Assembly: GCA_942491145.1 (NCBI GenBank)
Contig: CALOBC010000040.1
Span: 472,543-536,542 of the forward strand
Source: CAXQUZ01 sp942491145
Lineage (GTDB): Bacteria; Myxococcota_A; UBA796; UBA2385
Length of the DNA: 64,000 nucleotides
Reading direction: 5' to 3'
The position numbers and the translations under genes were made by a program. Below are positions 1 to 7,674 of this stretch, piece by piece; position 1 is the stretch's first letter, and each line of letters begins with the position of its first letter. Under the pieces are notes generated by a model. It did no database searches, was not told the origin of the DNA, and worked only from the letters and a program-made list of their open reading frames with translations.

Positions 1-1
1 A

Positions 2-511
2 GCCGCGGGGGCTCTGGTGCGGGTGCCCGGTGATGGTGGACCGGTCCTCGCCGGCGCAACGGTGGTGCACCCTGGCGTGGGCTTTCACGCGACCAAGCGC
101 CGCCGGGTCAACAACGAGAGCTTGGTGCTTCAGGTCGAGCACGGCGCCCACAACTTCTTGTTCACCGGCGACATTGAGGCCGAAGCGGAGGACTGGCTGT
201 GGCCCCGCCTGTCCGCAGTGACGGTGGTGAAGGCGCCCCACCACGGCAGCCGTGGGTCGTCGACCTCGGCATTTGCGGCGCGGCTTCGGCCGGACTGGCT
301 GGTCGTGTCCTGCGGCCAAGGCAACACCTTCGGGCACCCCCACACCGAAGCGCTGGCCCGGTGGATCGGCCCACGGCAAGCCCGCACGGATCGGGATGGC
401 TCGATCCGCTTTGTGACCGATGGCATCCGGTTGCACGTGGAGCGGGAGGGATCCGATGGGGTGGTCCCCCTGCAGGACCGCCCACCCTGGCGTCCTCGGC
501 CGCCGCCGTAG
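2..511 (+). CDS. comEC: ComEC/Rec2 DNA-uptake protein, C-terminal metallo-beta-lactamase-like part (5' truncated by window)
   Basis: The frame is open from base 2, so the start and the membrane-channel part lie outside the window; 169 residues remain. What is visible is the C-terminal metallo-beta-lactamase-like domain of ComEC: NNESLVLQV, then FLFTGDIEAEAE, then VVKAPHHGSRGSS and finally the segment VVSCGQGNTFGHPH, in the family order and spacing. In the family this domain sits on the integral-membrane protein that passes single-stranded DNA into the cytoplasm during natural transformation. The tail after about residue 150 is Pro/Arg-rich. The gene ends 82 bases before the next start and is followed by a palindromic promoter, so it is probably a separate transcription unit. 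Confidence 0.85.
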   Translation, partial: AAGALVRVPGDGGPVLAGATVVHPGVGFHATKRRRVNNESLVLQVEHGAHNFLFTGDIEAEAEDWLWPRLSAVTVVKAPHHGSRGSSTSAFAARLRPDWLVVSCGQGNTFGHPHTEALARWIGPRQARTDRDGSIRFVTDGIRLHVEREGSDGVVPLQDRPPWRPRPPP

Positions 512-560
512 CGCCGAGACCAACCTGCCGTAAGCGGAAGGTTTTTTGGGCCCAACTCCT

Positions 561-576
561 ACCCTTACGTAAGGGT
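561..576. promoter_or_regulatory. Perfect 16-bp palindrome, likely operator of the MerR-type regulator
   Basis: ACCCTTACGTAAGGGT is its own reverse complement. It sits 17 bases before the ATG of the MerR-family gene and directly upstream of a -10-like TAGCCT. MerR-family proteins bind such dyads inside the promoter spacer and commonly autoregulate, so this is the best operator candidate for that protein and for the downstream isc genes. Binding is inferred from position only. Confidence 0.6.
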
Positions 577-581
577 TAGGT

Positions 582-587
582 TAGCCT
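582..587 (+). promoter_or_regulatory. -10-like hexamer TAGCCT, six bases before the merR start
   Basis: TAGCCT is followed by exactly six bases and then ATG at 594, which would place transcription start on the start codon (a leaderless message). No purine-rich ribosome binding site precedes the ATG. The same arrangement recurs at other genes in the window. No clear -35 TTGACA is visible, as is usual for MerR-activated promoters. Confidence 0.45.
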
Positions 588-593
588 CGGCTC

Positions 594-1148
594 ATGAGCC
601 CCCGTTCCCACACCCCGAGCACCCCTGCCGCATCCCCAAAGGGCCGTGTCGCCCCGTCGCCCAGCGACGAAGGCTCGGCGCTCTTGAAGGTTGGCGAGCT
701 CGCCCGCGAGGTGGGCAAGACGGTCCGCGCCATTCGCTTCTACGAAGAGCTGGGGTTGCTCCAGCCTGCCCATCGCACGGCCGGTGGCTTTCGCCAGTAC
801 GACAACAACGCCCGCATCCGCATCCACTGGATCGAGCGCTTGCAAGATCTCGGCTTCTCCCTGACCGACATCCGCGACTTTCTGAGTGCGCTGCAGGACG
901 AAGAGAGTGGCCCCCGGGCCATGGACCAGCTTCGCACCTTCTATGCCCGCAAGTTGCTGGAGACCCGAGCGTCGGTTGCGCGCCTCAAGGCGCTCGAGGG
1001 TGAGCTCCAAGAGAGCTTGCTCTACCTGTCGACCTGCCAGTCCTGCTCGCCCGAGACCATCCGCGCCGCATGTCGGTCGTGTGATGACGAGGCGCATCGT
1101 GATGTGCCGACGCCGCGGCTTGTGCTCGCGGTACAAGGCCCGGCCTGA
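594..1148 (+). CDS. MerR-family transcriptional regulator with a C-terminal four-cysteine motif, heading the isc operon
   Basis: 184 residues. After a 30-residue Ser/Pro-rich extension comes a canonical MerR DNA-binding domain (LKVGELAREVGKTVRAIRFY, then ELGLL and GGFRQYD), then the long dimerisation helix (about 110-145). The tail has Cys148, Cys151, Cys160 and Cys163, a CX2CX8CX2C pattern. This differs from the CX2CXCX5C of SoxR but could hold an iron-sulfur cluster or zinc. iscS begins 43 bases downstream on the same strand and no Rrf2-type IscR is present, so the inferred role is cluster- or metal-responsive control of the isc genes. The palindrome at 561-576 is the likely operator. The family is certain; the ligand and targets are inference. 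Confidence 0.88.
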   Translation: MSPRSHTPSTPAASPKGRVAPSPSDEGSALLKVGELAREVGKTVRAIRFYEELGLLQPAHRTAGGFRQYDNNARIRIHWIERLQDLGFSLTDIRDFLSALQDEESGPRAMDQLRTFYARKLLETRASVARLKALEGELQESLLYLSTCQSCSPETIRAACRSCDDEAHRDVPTPRLVLAVQGPA

Positions 1149-1190
1149 GCCCGCTTCTCCCCTTTTCTACTTTTGCCCCCGAGGGTTCCG

Positions 1191-2441
1191 ATGTCCCCCA
1201 AGAGCCCCGCGCCCGCTGACGGTGTGCGCCTCCCCATCTACTTCGACAACAACGCTACCACGCCTTGCGACCCCAAAGTGGTCGAGGCGATGTTGCCGTG
1301 GCTCTTCCAGAACTTCGGCAACCCCGCCAGCCGCACCCACTCCTTCGGCTGGGCCGCCAACGAAGCGGTTGAGCTGGCTCGGGAACAGGTCGCGACCCTC
1401 ATCGGTGCGAGCCCCAAAGAGATCGTGTTCACCAGTGGTGCGACCGAGTCGGACAACCTCGCCATCAAGGGTGTGGCCCGGCACTATGCCCGCAAAGGCA
1501 AGCACATCATCACGGTGGCCACCGAGCACAAGGCCATCCTCGACTCCTGCCATGCGCTGGAGCGGGACGGCTGGGAAGTCACCTACCTGGGTGTCAACGC
1601 GGAGGGCCTCATCTCGCTCGACGAGCTCAAGGCGGCCTTCCGAGACGAGACGGTGCTGGTCAGCGTCATGTACGCAAACAACGAGATCGGCGTGGTCCAG
1701 CCCATCAAGGCCATCGGCGCGATGTGCAAGGAACGAGGCGTGCTCTTCCATTGCGACGCGGTCCAGGCCCTGGCCTACGAAAAGATTGACGTGCGCGAGC
1801 TGAACATCGACCTGCTCAGCATCTCCGCCCACAAGATGTACGGTCCCAAGGGCATCGGTGCCTTGTTCGTGCGGCGCGGACGTCCCCGGGTTCGGGTTCA
1901 GTCCTTGATTGACGGCGGTGGCCACGAGCGCGGCATGCGCAGCGGCACCCTCGCCACCCACCAGATCGTCGGACTGGGCAAGGCTGCCGAGCTGGCTCGC
2001 TTGTCCATCGAGAGCGGCGAAGTCGACAGGATCCGTGCCCTCCGGGATCGGCTCTGGGTCGGTCTTCAGGAAAATCTCGACGAGCTGATTCTCAATGGTT
2101 CTTGGGAACACCGCTTGGCGAACAACCTCAACGTGAGCTTTGCCTACGTGGAGGGTGAAGCCATGATGATGGGCATCAAGCAGATCGCGTGCTCATCGGG
2201 ATCGGCGTGTACCTCCGCCAGCCTGGAGCCCAGCTACGTACTGCGCGCCATGGGTGTGGAAGTGGAGCTGGCCCACACGTCCATCCGGTTCGGCTTCGGT
2301 CGGTTCAACACCGAAGCCGAGGTGGACGAAGCGCTGGCACTCATCGTGGAGAAGGTGCGCTTCCTCCGCGAGATGAGCCCGCTGTACGAGATGGTGAAAG
2401 AGGGCATCGACCTCAAGAGCATCCAGTGGGAAGCTCACTGA
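1191..2441 (+). CDS. iscS: Cysteine desulfurase IscS
   Basis: 416 residues, near the usual 404. PLP-dependent enzyme that takes sulfur from cysteine and hands it as a persulfide to IscU. Visible are YFDNNATTPCDP at the N-terminus, the PLP lysine in SISAHKMYGPKG (Lys215) and the active-site loop CSSGSACTSASLEPSY, with the catalytic cysteine at 340. The ATG at 1191 is preferred over an in-frame TTG at 1173 because it follows a GAGGG-like purine stretch and matches the family N-terminus. It is the first ISC enzyme of the operon; iscU follows after 49 bases with its own ribosome binding site. Confidence 0.96.
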   Translation: MSPKSPAPADGVRLPIYFDNNATTPCDPKVVEAMLPWLFQNFGNPASRTHSFGWAANEAVELAREQVATLIGASPKEIVFTSGATESDNLAIKGVARHYARKGKHIITVATEHKAILDSCHALERDGWEVTYLGVNAEGLISLDELKAAFRDETVLVSVMYANNEIGVVQPIKAIGAMCKERGVLFHCDAVQALAYEKIDVRELNIDLLSISAHKMYGPKGIGALFVRRGRPRVRVQSLIDGGGHERGMRSGTLATHQIVGLGKAAELARLSIESGEVDRIRALRDRLWVGLQENLDELILNGSWEHRLANNLNVSFAYVEGEAMMMGIKQIACSSGSACTSASLEPSYVLRAMGVEVELAHTSIRFGFGRFNTEAEVDEALALIVEKVRFLREMSPLYEMVKEGIDLKSIQWEAH

Positions 2442-2490
2442 TCTCAGTAAAGATTTCTACAAAGTTTCCGGAATACAACAGGAGGGCCCC

Positions 2491-2886
2491 ATGGCCTACA
2501 GCCAGAAGGTCATTGACCACTACGAGAACCCCCAGAACGTGGGCAGCCTCGACAAGAACGACCCCAGCGTCGGCACCGGACTCGTGGGCGCTCCTGCCTG
2601 CGGCGACGTCATGAAGCTCCAGCTCAAGATCAACGACGACGGCATCATCGAAGATGCCAAGTTCAAGACCTTCGGCTGTGGCTCGGCCATCGCGTCCAGC
2701 TCGCTGGTCACCACGATGGTGAAGGGCAAGAGCGTGTTCGAGGCTGAGAAGCTGCAGAACGCCGAGATCGCCCGGGAGCTCGCGCTTCCCCCGGTGAAGA
2801 TTCACTGTTCGGTGTTGGCCGAGGACGCCATCAAGGCGGCCATTGCCGACTACCGAAAGAAGAAGTCCGCGGCCTCTGAGGCGTAG
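2491..2886 (+). CDS. iscU: Iron-sulfur cluster scaffold IscU
   Basis: 131 residues, the typical length. IscU is the scaffold on which IscS-derived sulfur and iron form [2Fe-2S] clusters before chaperone-assisted transfer. The three cluster cysteines are present: Cys37 with the conserved Asp39 (PACGDV), Cys63 (FGCGSAIASS) and Cys106, and the HscA recognition motif LPPVK lies just before the last one (residues 99-103). A CAGGAGG ribosome binding site precedes the ATG. The presence of LPPVK agrees with hscB and hscA downstream. A strong hairpin follows within 35 bases of the stop. Confidence 0.97.
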   Translation: MAYSQKVIDHYENPQNVGSLDKNDPSVGTGLVGAPACGDVMKLQLKINDDGIIEDAKFKTFGCGSAIASSSLVTTMVKGKSVFEAEKLQNAEIARELALPPVKIHCSVLAEDAIKAAIADYRKKKSAASEA

Positions 2887-2897
2887 TCTGGGCATTT

Positions 2898-2920
2898 GGG
2901 GGCTGGTCGCTCCGGCCCCC
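2898..2920 (+). promoter_or_regulatory. GC-rich hairpin between iscU and iscA (possible attenuator or processing site)
   Basis: GGGGGC and GCCCCC arms, with an additional GG/CC pair inside, flank a short loop starting 12 bases after the iscU stop. There is no U-tract, so it is not a textbook terminator. It may set the ratio of iscSU to iscA-hscBA transcripts. Confidence 0.4.
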
Positions 2921-3208
2921 ATGTCCTGCCGGCAGCTTGTGGCCATCGACGTCCAGCCTGAATTGGGTCAGGTCGTTTCACATCAGCCTGCCGGTACCCG
3001 CGTTCCTCGATAGTGAGCGTGGGTTCTGGTTTGCAGTGTTGCTGGGCGCCGCTGGTCGGCGCACACCCTTGGTCTCCATCCCGGGGACCGTCCGGTGGGA
3101 TTCTTCATCGAAGCCCGCTGCTCATGGCGAGCCCCCTGCCCGTCATGCTCTCGGCGCTCGGACGCCTGGCTCCGGCACCTCGCCGAGCCCCATCCGTTGG
3201 AGGACTCC
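2921..3208. other. Long iscU-iscA spacer without a recognised gene
   Basis: Together with the hairpin the iscU-iscA gap is 322 bases, unusually long inside an isc operon. Open frames here show no family resemblance and no good ribosome binding site. The last bases carry GGAGG at 3199-3203, the ribosome binding site for iscA. An internal promoter is possible, but I see no convincing -35/-10 pair. Confidence 0.5.
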
Positions 3209-3541
3209 GTGGCCATCACCATCAGTTCGCTCGCCGCAGAGCGGGTTCGCAAGCTCAAAAAGCGCCGCCAGACCCCCGACGCCGTGCTGCGTGTGGGTGT
3301 GCGCGGCGGCGGATGCTCGGGCCTGACCTACTGGATGGATCTGGTCGATCAGGTCGAGCCCAAAGACAAGGTGTTCACCTTCGATGATGAAGAGGTCACC
3401 GTGGCTGTCGACCGGAAGAGCTACCTCTTCGTCAACGGCTCCGAGCTGGACTTCGAGAAGACCATGGTGAAGACCGGCTTCGTCTTCCGGAACCCGCTGT
3501 CCAACCGCTCGTGCTCCTGCGGCGACTCCTTCACGCTTTAG
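3209..3541 (+). CDS. iscA: Iron-sulfur assembly protein IscA (HesB family)
   Basis: 110 residues against about 107 for the family. A-type carrier that accepts or delivers iron or iron-sulfur clusters. The three conserved cysteines are seen: Cys36 in RGGGCSGLTY and Cys102/Cys104 in NRSCSCGDSF near the C-terminus (Cys-Ser-Cys where Cys-Gly-Cys is more common). The GTG at 3209 was chosen because GGAGG lies six bases upstream and the protein then begins at the usual family position; longer frames add unrelated Arg/Cys-rich sequence. It lies 37 bases upstream of hscB. Confidence 0.95.
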   Translation: MAITISSLAAERVRKLKKRRQTPDAVLRVGVRGGGCSGLTYWMDLVDQVEPKDKVFTFDDEEVTVAVDRKSYLFVNGSELDFEKTMVKTGFVFRNPLSNRSCSCGDSFTL

Positions 3542-3578
3542 ATGCCGCCTGCCGCGACCGCGCGGCTGGCCCGGATGG

Positions 3579-4145
3579 ATGACGCCCATGAAGTGCTGGA
3601 ACTGCAACGAGGCGGTGCAAGGCCCCGTCTGCGCAGGCTGTTCCGTGATCCAGAAGCTGCGCCCCACCTTCGATCACTTTGCCCTGCTCGGTCTGCCGCG
3701 AACGTGGAAAGTGGACAAGCGAGACATCGAGCGCGCGTGGCGGCGGGTGCAGAAGAAGGTCCACCCCGACCGCTACGTCAGTGCCGACGCGGCTCAGCGC
3801 CAGCTCGCCCTTCAGTGGACCGCGTCGCTCAACGAAGCCCGACGGGTGCTGAAGACCCCCCGAACCCGGGCGCTCTATCTGGCCACGGGTCAACCCGAGC
3901 TGCCCGAGAGTGCCGGCGGGTTGGTCGATCCGGACTTCCTCGACCAGATGTTTGAGCTCCAGCTCGCCGCGAGCGAAGAGCCCGAGCGGGTCCAGTCCGA
4001 AGCGGATGCGTTTGCAGCGGACATTGATGCCCAGCTGGACGGCATCTTCGAGGCGTGGCAGCGCGGGGAAGGCTCCCTCGAAGGGGTGGCGCCGCTCATC
4101 GCACGCATGAAGTACATCGACAACGCACGGGCTCTGGTGGCCTGA
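3579..4145 (+). CDS. hscB: Fe-S co-chaperone HscB (DnaJ type) with an N-terminal four-cysteine zinc-knuckle-like extension
   Basis: 188 residues. The J-domain carries His-Pro-Asp at 62-64 (KKVHPDRYVS), followed by the helical C-terminal IscU-binding domain. HscB brings IscU to HscA and stimulates its ATPase. Before the J-domain lies KCWNCNEAVQGPVCAGC, with Cys6, Cys9, Cys18 and Cys21; the E. coli protein lacks this, whereas human HSC20 has a comparable tetracysteine metal-binding extension. The stop is 139 bases before hscA, a gap with no gene. Confidence 0.94.
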   Translation: MTPMKCWNCNEAVQGPVCAGCSVIQKLRPTFDHFALLGLPRTWKVDKRDIERAWRRVQKKVHPDRYVSADAAQRQLALQWTASLNEARRVLKTPRTRALYLATGQPELPESAGGLVDPDFLDQMFELQLAASEEPERVQSEADAFAADIDAQLDGIFEAWQRGEGSLEGVAPLIARMKYIDNARALVA

Positions 4146-4284
4146 GGCTCTGGCCTCGGTTGCCGACAACGGCCCAGCGACCCTCCCGTTCATCGGGACC
4201 TTCCCGGCTCGGACCAACTGAGCTGCGGAAACCAGCAAAGACTTTGACGGCCGCGGCACCTGCCCGCCGGCATCTGGAGCAGGA

Positions 4285-6129
4285 ATGCCCAACATCGGTA
4301 TCGATCTCGGGACCACCCACTCGCTAGTTGCCGTGGTCCTTGGCGACAAGGCCCGCTGCTTGCTCGACGACGACGATCGGGCGCTCGTGCCGTCTGCGGT
4401 CCACTACGGTCCGGACGGGGTGCCGCGATCCGTCGGCTACCCGGCACTGGCCACACCGCCCGACGCTGAGGGCATCACCTTCACCAGCTTCAAGCGGTTC
4501 ATGGGCCGGGGTGCCGACGATGTGCGGGAAGAAGCCGCCCGCTTCCGCTACCCAATGGTCGAAGACTCCGAAGGCATGGTGCGGTTCAAGGTGGGCCCCC
4601 GCCAGGTCACCCCGGTCGAGCTGTCCAACTTCGTGCTGCGGTTGCTGCATGCCCGCGCTGAAGAGTGCCTGTTCTCCCGGCCCGGCGGTGCGGTGATCAC
4701 CGTGCCTGCCTACTTCGACGACGCCCAGCGCCAGGCCACCCGGGACGCCGCCAAGGTCGCGGGCATCGAGGTGCTCCGGCTGCTCAATGAGCCCACGGCA
4801 GCGGCGCTCGCGTACGGCCTTCACCGCGCCCACACCGGCCAGCGCGTCGCCGTCTATGACTTCGGCGGCGGCACCTTCGACATCTCGATTCTCGAGCTGG
4901 ACGACGGTGTGTTTCAAGTCCTGGCCACCGCCGGCGACACCCACCTCGGTGGCGACGACTTTGACCAAGCCCTCGCGGGGGTGCTGCTTCAGCAGGCCGG
5001 CGTGACGGATGCCGACGGCGCCACTTTCCGCACCGCTGTGCGGGCTGCCGAGGCCGCCAAGCGTGCGTTGACCGACGCCGACGCCACCACCATCGAGGTC
5101 ACCTTGGCCGGGACCGCGGTGGAAGCGGGCCTCGACCGGCAGACCTTCGAGCGCTTGATCCTCCCGCTCGTCGAGAAGACCGGCGAAGCTTGCCGCAAGG
5201 CCCTCGCGGACGCCGAGCTGGACCCGTCCGAGATCGACGAGGTGGTGCTGGTGGGTGGATCGACCCGGGTGCCGCTGGTGCGGCGCTATGTCGAGTCCCT
5301 CTTTGGCCGTCCGCCCCACTGCGAGCTCGATGCGGATCAAGTGGTCGCCATCGGTGCCGCCATCCAAGCCGACATCCTCAGCGGTCGGTCCAACATTGCC
5401 GAAGACATGCTGCTGGTGGACGTTGTCCCGTTGAGCTTGGGCCTCGAGATGATGGGCGGCACCACCGAGCGCCTCATCCCACGCACCTCATCGATCCCGG
5501 CGACCGCCAGCCAGACCTTCACCACCCACGTCGACGACCAGACCCATGTGGAGCTGCACGTGGTGCAGGGAGAGCGGGAGCTGGCGGGCCACAACCGCTC
5601 GCTCGGGCGGTTCAAGCTGCGCATCCCCGACATGCCGGCGGGCATTCCCCGGGTGCGGGTTGACTTCATGGTGGATGCGGACGGGCTCCTCAAGGTGTCC
5701 GCCACCGAAGAACACACCGGCGAGCGGGCCGAGATCGAGGTGCGCCCCACCTACGGCTTGCCCGACGAAGAGATCGAGCAGATGCTCGAAGACGCCATCG
5801 ACCACGCTGAAGAGGACATCGAAGATCGGCTGTTGATCGACGCCCGCATCGAAGGGGAGCAAATCCTCCACGCGCTGCAGAAGGCGCTCAACGTCGACAG
5901 TGCGCTGCTCGAAGCCGACGAAGGCCACTCCTTCGTCGCTGCGGTCCTTCGCTTGGAAGAGGCCCTCCAGGGTGCCGACCGGCGCGCCATTCTCGATGCC
6001 GGTGAGGCCGTCGACAAGATGACCGCCCCCTTCGCCCAGCGCCGCATCGAGCGGGACCTCGCCCAAGCCATCCAAGGTCGCATGACCGACGACGTGGCGG
6101 GCAAGCTCGGCATGGGCGAGCCCTCCTGA
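4285..6129 (+). CDS. hscA: Hsp70-type chaperone HscA
   Basis: 614 residues, matching about 616 for E. coli HscA. The nucleotide-binding domain shows GIDLGTTHSLVAVV, the phosphate-binding YDFGGGTFDISILEL, HLGGDDFD, and VVLVGGSTRVPLVRR. The substrate domain and a short acidic lid (EEEIEQMLEDAI region) follow. HscA drives release of clusters from IscU by ATP-dependent binding of LPPVK, present in the iscU above. The start has a GGAGCAGGA purine stretch just upstream. No ferredoxin or iscX gene follows; the next gene encodes an unrelated membrane protein. Confidence 0.96.
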   Translation: MPNIGIDLGTTHSLVAVVLGDKARCLLDDDDRALVPSAVHYGPDGVPRSVGYPALATPPDAEGITFTSFKRFMGRGADDVREEAARFRYPMVEDSEGMVRFKVGPRQVTPVELSNFVLRLLHARAEECLFSRPGGAVITVPAYFDDAQRQATRDAAKVAGIEVLRLLNEPTAAALAYGLHRAHTGQRVAVYDFGGGTFDISILELDDGVFQVLATAGDTHLGGDDFDQALAGVLLQQAGVTDADGATFRTAVRAAEAAKRALTDADATTIEVTLAGTAVEAGLDRQTFERLILPLVEKTGEACRKALADAELDPSEIDEVVLVGGSTRVPLVRRYVESLFGRPPHCELDADQVVAIGAAIQADILSGRSNIAEDMLLVDVVPLSLGLEMMGGTTERLIPRTSSIPATASQTFTTHVDDQTHVELHVVQGERELAGHNRSLGRFKLRIPDMPAGIPRVRVDFMVDADGLLKVSATEEHTGERAEIEVRPTYGLPDEEIEQMLEDAIDHAEEDIEDRLLIDARIEGEQILHALQKALNVDSALLEADEGHSFVAAVLRLEEALQGADRRAILDAGEAVDKMTAPFAQRRIERDLAQAIQGRMTDDVAGKLGMGEPS

Positions 6130-6165
6130 TCCGACGGGTCGGTGCCGCTTTGGCATGATGCACCG

Positions 6166-7653
6166 GTGACCGACTCCCGCTCCCGCTGGTTGCTGGCCCT
6201 CCTGTTGGCCGGCGTCACCTGTTTGGCCCTCGCTTGGCGGTGGCCACTCGCGCGGGTGGTGAACCTCGGCAGCGACGGGATGGGTCAGTGGAGCGCTGCG
6301 CTGGCGGTGCTTCACGGGGGTGTCCCGACCCCGCCGAACCCCGAAGGTGGCCACAGCCTCTGGATCTTCGGCCTGCCGCCCGTCCTCCTTGGGCGCTCGC
6401 TGCTCGGCGTCGCCCAGGTCCGGGTTGTGATGGCCGCCCTGGTGGCCCCGCTGGGTGCAGCGTCCGCTTGGTGGTTGGGCGCGCCGGGTCCGGGACGGTG
6501 GGCCGCAGCACTGCTCACCGGCGTCTGGCTGGCCGTCGATCCTGGCCTGCTGGACACCCTTCAAGTGGCCTTCCGCGGCTATGGCGCCCCCGAGCTTGTC
6601 GCCGTGGCCGGGCTGGGCCTTGCCGCCGCGAGAGCCGGCTGGCGCATCGGCCCGGCGGTCTTTCTGGTGGCCCTGCTCGCGGCCGCGGGCCAACACCCGA
6701 TGGCCGGAGGTGTGCTCATCGCAGGGACTCTCGCGGTCTGGGGACTGCGCGCTTCGGTGGGCCCCCGGGCGCTCGGTGGGGCCCTGGCGCTGATGGGCCT
6801 GCTGGCGTTGGGCCGGGTGGGCTGGCTGTGGCGGCTGGGCCAGTGCGGCGCCGGCTGGGTGGCATGTCTGGGCCGCGTGGCGAGTGGCAGCAGCGAGGCC
6901 GCCCCGACGTCGATGGACTTTGTGGTCCGGGCGCTGCACGACCGCTGGTTGGTGGATGCGGCGGCCTTGGGCTGGGCCCCCGCTGGGATCGTGCTCATCG
7001 CCGTCATTCTGCTGCTGGTTCGCCCAGGAAAGCATGGCCATGCAGTGCTGCTGTGGGCCGCCCTGGCCACCGCCGGGATCATCGCCCTGGGGCTGGGTGT
7101 GCACTCCCTTCGGCCCTACCACCTGCGCATTGTGGCCGCGCCCATCGCGGTTGTGGTCGGCCTCGGCCTGTCCCGTGTCTGGCCGCTGGCCCTGGTCGTG
7201 GCTGCACTCAGCCTGGGGGCCGTGCCGCGATCCGTGGTGGCCCCCAGGGACGGCTCACCGGCGCATGTGGATGCCTTGGCCGTCGCGCTCCGCCCCGATG
7301 GGGGACCTGTGCGCATCGACGCGGTCTGGTACGGAGATCCGGTCGGGGTGGAGCCGGCCCCTGTTGCCGTGTCCATGGTCCTTCAGGGCATGAGCGCCGA
7401 CCGGCTCCAGGCCCGCGCCGACGTCCCTGTGGTGTTGTTGGTCAACACCGACGAGGGCCGACCGCGAGCGGACCGAAGCCCGCTGGCGGTCTGGGACACT
7501 GGCTATGCCCTGCAGTTCGACCGCCTCCCCGACGCGGTGGCGTGGGTGGACGGCCAAGTCCCGCGCCCGGTGGTGGAGGGGGGCGCCTTCGACTGGGTCA
7601 AGGCGCTGCACCCCGACGATCCCGGCCAGGATGCAGTCTCCTGGACCCGGTGA
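6166..7653 (+). CDS. Polytopic membrane protein with C-terminal exported domain (glycosyltransferase-39-like topology)
   Basis: About 495 residues. Roughly ten hydrophobic segments run from residue 5 to about 370, followed by a soluble tail of some 120 residues. The plan of an N-terminal helix, an extracytoplasmic loop with an Asp (VVNLGSDGMGQWS), many helices and a soluble domain recalls membrane mannosyl/arabinosyl transferases of the GT39 fold, but I see no diagnostic motif and give no activity. GTG at 6166 is preferred to the in-frame GTG at 6142 because CATGAT lies exactly six bases upstream, as at other probable leaderless starts here. It is convergent with the next gene, 21 bases apart. 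Confidence 0.6.
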   Translation: MTDSRSRWLLALLLAGVTCLALAWRWPLARVVNLGSDGMGQWSAALAVLHGGVPTPPNPEGGHSLWIFGLPPVLLGRSLLGVAQVRVVMAALVAPLGAASAWWLGAPGPGRWAAALLTGVWLAVDPGLLDTLQVAFRGYGAPELVAVAGLGLAAARAGWRIGPAVFLVALLAAAGQHPMAGGVLIAGTLAVWGLRASVGPRALGGALALMGLLALGRVGWLWRLGQCGAGWVACLGRVASGSSEAAPTSMDFVVRALHDRWLVDAAALGWAPAGIVLIAVILLLVRPGKHGHAVLLWAALATAGIIALGLGVHSLRPYHLRIVAAPIAVVVGLGLSRVWPLALVVAALSLGAVPRSVVAPRDGSPAHVDALAVALRPDGGPVRIDAVWYGDPVGVEPAPVAVSMVLQGMSADRLQARADVPVVLLVNTDEGRPRADRSPLAVWDTGYALQFDRLPDAVAWVDGQVPRPVVEGGAFDWVKALHPDDPGQDAVSWTR

Positions 7654-7674
7654 CCCTGCTGACCCGCAGCGGGG

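Noticed and set aside
5488..7122. A 544-codon minus-strand open frame across hscA and the membrane protein gene
   Set aside because: It spans two genuine genes on the other strand and has no recognisable motif.
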